Shown here: piece by piece, positions 5,949-10,922 of the stretch
Layout of the letters: every line of letters starts with the position of its first letter
How positions within the stretch are numbered: position 1 is the first letter of the stretch
The notes under the pieces: model-generated
Database searches by the model: none
What the model saw: the letters and a program-made list of their open reading frames with translations, nothing else
What the model was told of the DNA's origin: nothing
NCBI GenBank assembly: GCA_002429085.1
Contig: DIYR01000168.1
Location: forward strand, 1 to 10,922
Source of the DNA: Flavobacteriales bacterium UBA6049
GTDB lineage: Bacteria; Bacteroidota; Bacteroidia; Flavobacteriales_G; Salibacteraceae
Length of the DNA: 10,922 bases
Direction of reading: 5' to 3'
Program-made: the position numbers and the translations under genes

Positions 5949-6170
5949 ATGGAAGCCAAGCATAAAACAACTATACTTTTTGCAGCAAGTGTGCTAGGAC
6001 TGTTTCTACTCAACGCTCCCATACTGTTGTATTTTCAAACGGGGTCGTTCTTCGGACTTCCCAAAATTGTGGTGTATACATACACGGCTTGGTTATTCTT
6101 GATTGTATTCTATGCCATTATTATTAGATCAACACAAACCGATAAAAAACTAGATCCACAAGATGACTAG
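5949..6170 (+). CDS. Small membrane protein upstream of the SSS-type sensor kinase
   Basis: A 73-residue protein with two hydrophobic segments (about 9-28 and 40-60). The linker has a short 'FFGLPKIVVYTYTAW' motif, and the C-terminus is hydrophilic and acidic (DKKLDPQDD). The layout N-P-x-L...F-G-x-P...Y resembles the small DUF3311-type proteins often encoded before SSS transporters, but the match is by eye. Its stop overlaps the kinase start by eight bases (ATG at 6163 within the end of this frame), so translation is probably coupled. The spacing suggests it is a partner or folding aid for the transporter domain of the kinase (inference). No catalytic or ligand residues are evident. Confidence 0.78.
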   Translation: MEAKHKTTILFAASVLGLFLLNAPILLYFQTGSFFGLPKIVVYTYTAWLFLIVFYAIIIRSTQTDKKLDPQDD

Positions 6171-8844
6171 CTGGCAAGTGGTAGGATTATCAATAGGCTA
6201 TCTCTTAGTGCTGTTTGGAGTTGGATACTATATTCAATACCTAGCAGGAAAGGGTGTTCGTCTAAAGAAAAATCCGGCCTTGTACTCGCTCAGCTTAGCA
6301 GTATATTGCACAGCTTGGACTTTTTATGGGAGTGTAGGAATGGCAGCAGACCATGTGCTCCAATACATGACAATTTATTTAGGGCCAACCATAACAGCTC
6401 CACTATGGTGGGTTGTAGTCCGTAAAATGATTCGTATCAGTAGAGTACAGCGTTTAGGAACTTTATCTGAGTTTATTTCGGCTCGATATGGTAAGGATCA
6501 AACCATAGGTCAATTAGTAGCTTTCTTCTTTTTAATCGGAATCATTCCATACATAGCCCTTCAAATCAAGGCGATAGATCAAAGTATGAGGGTGCTTTCA
6601 TCTGGAAGTGAATTCAGTGAAACTGCGAGTACAGGATTTACTTTAAACCCCATCATCTTGCTCATTTTAGTTGGAATATTCATTGTGATATTCACTACAC
6701 GTAAAATTCAAAGTGGAAACAAAAACACAGGTTTGGTAGGTACAATGGCATTAGAATCTATCATAAAGTTGGTGGCCTTCGCCACTATTGGAATAGCCAT
6801 TACTTTTATGTGGTTCGATGGGCCTGCAGACGTATTCAGAGAAGTAACCGATCTAAAACCTATTTTGCCAAATAAGGCATCTAGTTATGGTGAATGGTTT
6901 GGACTGATGTTTTTATCAGGAATAGCTGTTATGTTCTTGCCTCGTCAGTTTGAGATGGCTGTAGTGGAAAACACCTCAGAACGTCAGTTAAACACTTCTA
7001 TATGGCTATTTCCATTGTATTTACTGTTAATTAACTTATTTGTTTTACCCATTGCTTTGGGAGGCAATCAATTGTTTGCATCATCACCCATAAACAGCGA
7101 TTTGTACGTGTTGGCAATTCCATTGCAAGCAGGTTCAAATATGTTGGCTAGCATTAGCTATATTGGTGGTTTTGCAGCAGCCACAGGTATGATCATTGTG
7201 TCTACACATAGCTTGAGTAAAATGCTTAGTAACTCAGTATTGATGCCATTAATGATCAATCGTAAATGGCTAAATGAACTCTTTCAGCGAAACGAACAAT
7301 ATATCCCAGTTATTTTCCGCAGATTGAGTATCGTTATCATTTTGATGCTGTCTTATGGTTACTATGCCATCGTAACAGATCGCTTTAGCCTAATAGCTAT
7401 TGGGTTAATAAGTTTTGTAGCAGTAAGTCAATTTGCTCCAGCCATTATTGGTGGAATGTTCTGGAAAAGAGGTACCAGACAAGGAGCCCAGTGGGGAATG
7501 ATTATTGGGTTTGTGATTTGGTTCATCAACTTAGTGTATCCTTCATTTGCTGTAGTTGGAGGTCAAGAAATATTGAGTCCACAGCTTACATCAATTCTGC
7601 AAAGTCAATCATCTGTTAACACGATTACGACTACATTATTTTGGAGTTTGTTTGCAAATGTTGGTGCTTACGTTTGGATTTCTTTATTGGGTAAGCAGCA
7701 TTCGGTTGAGCGAAATCAAGCCGAAATTTTCGTTGACATCTTCAAGTATTCTACGGCATATGAGAGTAGTGTTGTTTGGAAAGGTGTCGCTAGTTTTCCA
7801 GATGTAAAGTCTTTAATGGTAAGGTTTTTAGGTGAGTCTAAAACTGATAAGGCTATTGCTCAGTTTGCAACCATGCACGAAATTGATGTAGAAGAGTCGG
7901 CTTTGGCAGATAGTAAGTTTATGAACTATGCTGAGAAACATTTAACAGGAGTTATAGGATCATCTTCTGCTCGAATCTTAGTGTCAAGTGTCGCAAAAGA
8001 AGAGGAAATTGGAATGCAAGATGTAGTAGATATCTTGAAAGAATCACAACAGCTTTTAAAACTCAATAAAGAGTTGACCAAAAAATCTGATCAGCTCAGA
8101 AAAGCAACCGATGCCATCGCTAGAGCGAATAAAGCACTAAAGCAAAACGATGAGTTAAAAGATGAGTTCCTATATACCGTAACACATGAAATGAGGACTC
8201 CACTTACAAGTATTAGAGCTTTAGGTGAGATTCTGTCAGATCATGATGATATTGATGAAGAGACTCAAAAACATTACCTGAATACCATCGTTTCTGAAAC
8301 TGAACGTATGACACGTTTAATTTCTCAAGTATTAGATTTAGAAAATTTTGAATCGGGTAAACATCAGCTCACCTTGTATGAGGTAGATATGGAAGAGTTA
8401 GTGCTGCATGCGCTTGGTTCAATGGAGCAAGTTTTCAGATCCAAAAACATTAAGGTAAAAGCAGATATCCAACGCAAGCTCAATACAGTTTTAGCTGATG
8501 AGGATCGTATTACACAAGTAGTGTTGAATTTGTTAAGTAATGCAGTAAAACACTGTAATCCTGATCATGGAGAAATTAGCATTACTGCTTATGTATTGAA
8601 TGGATATCTGAAAGTAAATATCAGTGATAATGGTAAAGGAATAAAACCAGAGTTGCAGCAGGTAATATTTGAGAAATTCTTCCAAGCGAAGAATCAGACA
8701 ATTAGAAAACCAAAAGGGAGTGGGCTAGGGTTAGCCATTTCTAAGAAGATTATAGAATTACACGAAGGAAAAATTTGGGTAGAGAATGGAGAAGAGACTG
8801 GAGCTAAATTCTGTTTTACCATTCCCTACAAACAACACATGTAA
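6163..8844 (+). CDS. CbrA-like sensor histidine kinase with fused SSS transporter and STAC domains
   Basis: An 893-residue inner-membrane sensor. Residues of about 1-510 are an SSS-family transporter domain with about 13 helices (YSLSLAVYCTAWTFYGSVGM near the start). Residues of about 545-625 fit the STAC domain that links SLC5-type sensors to kinases in CbrA-like proteins. A coiled-coil-like stretch follows (about 627-665). HisKA carries the H-box FLYTVTHEMRTPL with phospho-acceptor H675. The ATPase domain has the N-box NLLSNAVKH (N793), G1 DNGKGI (D822), an F-box (FEKFF) and G2 GSGLGLAI (852-859), so the kinase looks active. No PAS domain is seen between STAC and HisKA and there is no receiver domain, which makes it shorter than Pseudomonas CbrA. 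In the transporter domain, the segment aligned with the Na2-site Ser-Thr of the upstream symporter reads F337-A-A-A-T-G. The start overlaps the preceding gene by eight bases; the regulator gene begins two bases after the stop. Acetate or another short-chain acid is the inferred signal. Confidence 0.95.
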   Translation: MTSWQVVGLSIGYLLVLFGVGYYIQYLAGKGVRLKKNPALYSLSLAVYCTAWTFYGSVGMAADHVLQYMTIYLGPTITAPLWWVVVRKMIRISRVQRLGTLSEFISARYGKDQTIGQLVAFFFLIGIIPYIALQIKAIDQSMRVLSSGSEFSETASTGFTLNPIILLILVGIFIVIFTTRKIQSGNKNTGLVGTMALESIIKLVAFATIGIAITFMWFDGPADVFREVTDLKPILPNKASSYGEWFGLMFLSGIAVMFLPRQFEMAVVENTSERQLNTSIWLFPLYLLLINLFVLPIALGGNQLFASSPINSDLYVLAIPLQAGSNMLASISYIGGFAAATGMIIVSTHSLSKMLSNSVLMPLMINRKWLNELFQRNEQYIPVIFRRLSIVIILMLSYGYYAIVTDRFSLIAIGLISFVAVSQFAPAIIGGMFWKRGTRQGAQWGMIIGFVIWFINLVYPSFAVVGGQEILSPQLTSILQSQSSVNTITTTLFWSLFANVGAYVWISLLGKQHSVERNQAEIFVDIFKYSTAYESSVVWKGVASFPDVKSLMVRFLGESKTDKAIAQFATMHEIDVEESALADSKFMNYAEKHLTGVIGSSSARILVSSVAKEEEIGMQDVVDILKESQQLLKLNKELTKKSDQLRKATDAIARANKALKQNDELKDEFLYTVTHEMRTPLTSIRALGEILSDHDDIDEETQKHYLNTIVSETERMTRLISQVLDLENFESGKHQLTLYEVDMEELVLHALGSMEQVFRSKNIKVKADIQRKLNTVLADEDRITQVVLNLLSNAVKHCNPDHGEISITAYVLNGYLKVNISDNGKGIKPELQQVIFEKFFQAKNQTIRKPKGSGLGLAISKKIIELHEGKIWVENGEETGAKFCFTIPYKQHM

Positions 8845-8846
8845 CC

Positions 8847-9224
8847 ATGCAAAGCGAACAGAAAAAACGAGTAATGATTGTAGATGATGAACCCAACATC
8901 ATCATGTCGCTTGATTTCTTAATTAAGAAGGCAGGCTATGAGCTATTCATTGCTCGTAATGGAACCGAAGCGATGGATTTATTGAAGAATGAAATCCCCG
9001 ACTTAATCATTCTAGATATTATGATGCCAGATATTGACGGGTATGAGGTATGTCAGTTTGTAAAGTCATCTGAAGCACATCAGCACGTAAAAGTGGTGTT
9101 CTTATCAGCTAAGAGTAAACCATCAGATATTGAAAAGGGATTGTCTTTAGGAGCCGATAAGTATGTTACTAAACCATTCTCCACACGCCATTTAATGAAA
9201 GAAGTCAACAACCTATTAATCTAA
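8847..9224 (+). CDS. Single-domain response regulator (CheY-like receiver only)
   Basis: A 125-residue protein that consists of one receiver domain. Acid-pocket residues D13 and D14 (VMIVDDEP), phospho-acceptor D57 (LIILDIMMPDIDG), the conserved S87 (VVFLSAK) and K109 (YVTKPF) are all present, so phosphorylation by the adjacent kinase is expected. There is no helix-turn-helix, HD-GYP, GGDEF or other output domain, and the frame ends cleanly with NNLLI. Its ATG is two bases after the kinase stop, and its stop TAA shares one base with the first ATG of the acyl-CoA synthetase (TAATG), which shows a tightly coupled operon. It may act by protein-protein contact, feed a phosphorelay, or serve as a phosphate sink. 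The effector cannot be identified here. Confidence 0.93.
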   Translation: MQSEQKKRVMIVDDEPNIIMSLDFLIKKAGYELFIARNGTEAMDLLKNEIPDLIILDIMMPDIDGYEVCQFVKSSEAHQHVKVVFLSAKSKPSDIEKGLSLGADKYVTKPFSTRHLMKEVNNLLI

Positions 9225-10922
9225 TGAGAATGAACACAGATACACACATCCAAAGTTATGAGGAGGCGTATCGCTTGAGTGTGGAAAATCCAGAACAATT
9301 CTGGATGACACAAGCACACGAAATCAAGTGGGATAAGTTTCCAGATGCCATCTTGACGCCACAAGAAAATGGTCATCACAGCTGGTTTGAGGGAGGGATG
9401 CTTAATACTAGTTATCTCGCTTTAGATTATCACATAGAACAAGGCAAGGGGAGTCAAACAGCACTGATTTACGATTCTCCTGTAACCGATAAAAAAGAAC
9501 AGTTTACTTATCTCCAATTGCGAGATAAAGTAGCTCAATTAGCAGGAGTTCTCACCAATCTTGGCGTTGGTAAAGGAGATACTGTGATTATTTATATGCC
9601 AGCTATTCCTCAAGCGGTAATGGCTATGTTAGCTTGCGCTAGAATAGGAGCTATTCATTCAGTTGTTTTTGGAGGCTTTGCTGCACATGAATTAGCAATT
9701 AGAATTGATGATGCAAAACCAAAATTGATTCTTTCTGCATCTTGTGGGATTGAATTTCAACGTGTTATTCCATATAAGGAATTACTTGACAATGCGCTTG
9801 CTCAAGCGCGACATCAAGTAGAATATAGCTTGATTTATCAGCGAGATGAACTAGAAATAGAACTCAAAGCTCCACGAGATTTAGATTGGAAAACAGAGCT
9901 AGCGAAAGCAATACCTGCTGATCCTGTTTCTGTTGAATCTAATCACCCCTTGTATATTCTTTATACCTCAGGAACCACAGGAACTCCTAAGGGAATTGTG
10001 CGAGACAATGGTGGACATGCTGTTGCTTTAAAATACAGTATGAAGTATGTATATGGCATAGACCCCGGAGAAGTGTTTTGGGCAGCTTCTGATGTTGGTT
10101 GGGTAGTTGGACACTCGTACATCGTTTATGCTCCGCTTATTCATGGGGCTACTACCATTTTGTTTGAAGGAAAGCCAATTTGTACTCCAAATGCCGGCAC
10201 CTTTTGGAGAGTAATTAGTGAATACAAAGTAAAAGCCATGTTTACGGCTCCAACTGCAATTCGAGCAATTAAGAAAGAAGATCCGAACGGAGATTACGTC
10301 AAGCAGTACGATTTATCACATTTCAAATACCAATTTTTAGCAGGCGAGCGATGCGATGCAGCTACATTGAAGTGGACGCAAGACAAGCTGAATATTCCTG
10401 TTATTGATCACTGGTGGCAAACTGAAACTAGTTGGGCCATGGTAGCCAATATGGTAGGTTATGGTGTAAAAGATGTGAAACCAGGTTCTTCTTCATTACC
10501 AGTTTGTGGTTATAACCTTCAAATAGTGAATAACGATGGAGAAGAGGTGGATCCTAATCAAGAGGGATTTGTGGTAGTTAAATTGCCTCTTCCGCCATCG
10601 TGTTTACGTACTGTTTATGGTAACGAAGCGCGTTTTCAAGCAGGCTATTTAGAACGATTCCCTGGGTATTACTTTACAGGAGATGGAGGTTATCGTGATG
10701 AAGACGGTTATATATACATAACAGGTAGAATTGATGATGTAATCAATGTCGCAGGGCATCGTTTGAGCACGGCTGAGATCGAAGAGGTAGTTGCCCATCA
10801 TCCGGCAGTGGCAGAATGTGCTGTAATAGGTGTAAACGATGAATTAAGAGGTCAAAAGCCATTAGCATTCGCTGTGCTGAAAAATAAAGCTACAAGTTGG
10901 GATGCTGTTGAATCTGAAATCT
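9224..10922 (+). CDS. Short-chain acyl-CoA synthetase (PrpE/ACSS3 type, acetate/propionate), 3' end missing
   Basis: About 566 codons are visible and the frame runs off the right edge. It is an ANL-superfamily AMP-forming ligase that converts acetate, propionate or a related acid, ATP and CoA to acyl-CoA, AMP and PPi in the cytoplasm. Seen: an N-terminal cap (NPEQFWMTQAHEIKWDKFPD), the P-loop YTSGTTGTPKG at 247-257, AASDVGWVVGHSY, the acyl-pocket/adenine motif W397-W-Q-T-E-T-S403-W, YYFTGDGG, and the hinge GRIDDVINVAGHRLSTAEIE. Blocks such as SASCGIEFQRVIPYKELLD, VVVKLPLPP and FPGYY resemble propionyl-CoA synthetase PrpE and ACSS3 more than classic Acs. About 60 residues, with the catalytic lysine, lie beyond the window. 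The start may be ATG 9224 (overlapping the regulator stop) or 9230 (MNTDTH). Co-transcription with the sensor and symporter supports a role in activating the imported acid. Acetate versus propionate preference is unresolved. Confidence 0.93.
   Translation, partial: MRMNTDTHIQSYEEAYRLSVENPEQFWMTQAHEIKWDKFPDAILTPQENGHHSWFEGGMLNTSYLALDYHIEQGKGSQTALIYDSPVTDKKEQFTYLQLRDKVAQLAGVLTNLGVGKGDTVIIYMPAIPQAVMAMLACARIGAIHSVVFGGFAAHELAIRIDDAKPKLILSASCGIEFQRVIPYKELLDNALAQARHQVEYSLIYQRDELEIELKAPRDLDWKTELAKAIPADPVSVESNHPLYILYTSGTTGTPKGIVRDNGGHAVALKYSMKYVYGIDPGEVFWAASDVGWVVGHSYIVYAPLIHGATTILFEGKPICTPNAGTFWRVISEYKVKAMFTAPTAIRAIKKEDPNGDYVKQYDLSHFKYQFLAGERCDAATLKWTQDKLNIPVIDHWWQTETSWAMVANMVGYGVKDVKPGSSSLPVCGYNLQIVNNDGEEVDPNQEGFVVVKLPLPPSCLRTVYGNEARFQAGYLERFPGYYFTGDGGYRDEDGYIYITGRIDDVINVAGHRLSTAEIEEVVAHHPAVAECAVIGVNDELRGQKPLAFAVLKNKATSWDAVESEI

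Overview
The window comes from a low-GC (about 40%, by eye) bacterium, most likely a marine-type member of the Bacteroidota (Flavobacteriia or Cytophagia). The evidence is indirect: start codons lack Shine-Dalgarno sequences and sit in A/T-rich leaders, one TAnnTTTG-type -7 box is visible, and the genes combine a DUF4212/VC_2705-type sodium symporter pair, a 'neuromedin U'-like outer-membrane barrel and small secreted proteins in a style common in that phylum. No rRNA, tRNA, CRISPR array or complete transposon is visible.

Left part, minus strand (1-1489): the 5' end of an outer-membrane beta-barrel gene that runs off the left edge, then a likely two-gene unit. That unit encodes a membrane-anchored 205-residue protein with a DUF3592-like core and a 129-131-residue lipoprotein. 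Neither has a known function. Positions 1490-1879 hold no convincing gene, only a doubtful 58-codon minus-strand ORF and weak hairpins.

Middle (1843-2416): a stand-alone gene of 142 codons for a zinc-ribbon plus helix-turn-helix protein. It resembles the InsA part of IS1-type transposases, but no catalytic DDE partner is present. It is bracketed by an unusual cluster of short related repeats. These could be operators for the protein or the ends of a decayed or miniature insertion element.

Right part, plus strand (2417-10922): a compact short-chain carboxylate uptake, sensing and activation cluster. It comprises an outer-membrane porin, a DUF4212 small symporter subunit, an ActP-like Na+/solute symporter, a strong hairpin (5702-5739), two small membrane proteins of 59 and 73 residues, a CbrA-like sensor kinase whose sensor is itself a fused SSS transporter plus STAC domain, a single-domain response regulator, and a PrpE/ACSS3-type short-chain acyl-CoA synthetase cut by the right edge. 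Gaps are 20 bases or less, or overlapping, except around the hairpin. That suggests one or two transcripts: porin to symporter, and small membrane proteins to synthetase.

Inferred working model: the porin admits acetate, propionate or a similar acid, and the symporter imports it with sodium. The transporter-like kinase senses the substrate or its flux and phosphorylates the stand-alone receiver. The ligase activates the acid to its acyl-CoA. The receiver has no DNA-binding domain, so the final transcriptional output is not explained by the window. The zinc-ribbon/HTH protein next door is one candidate DNA-binding component, but nothing in the sequence proves a link.
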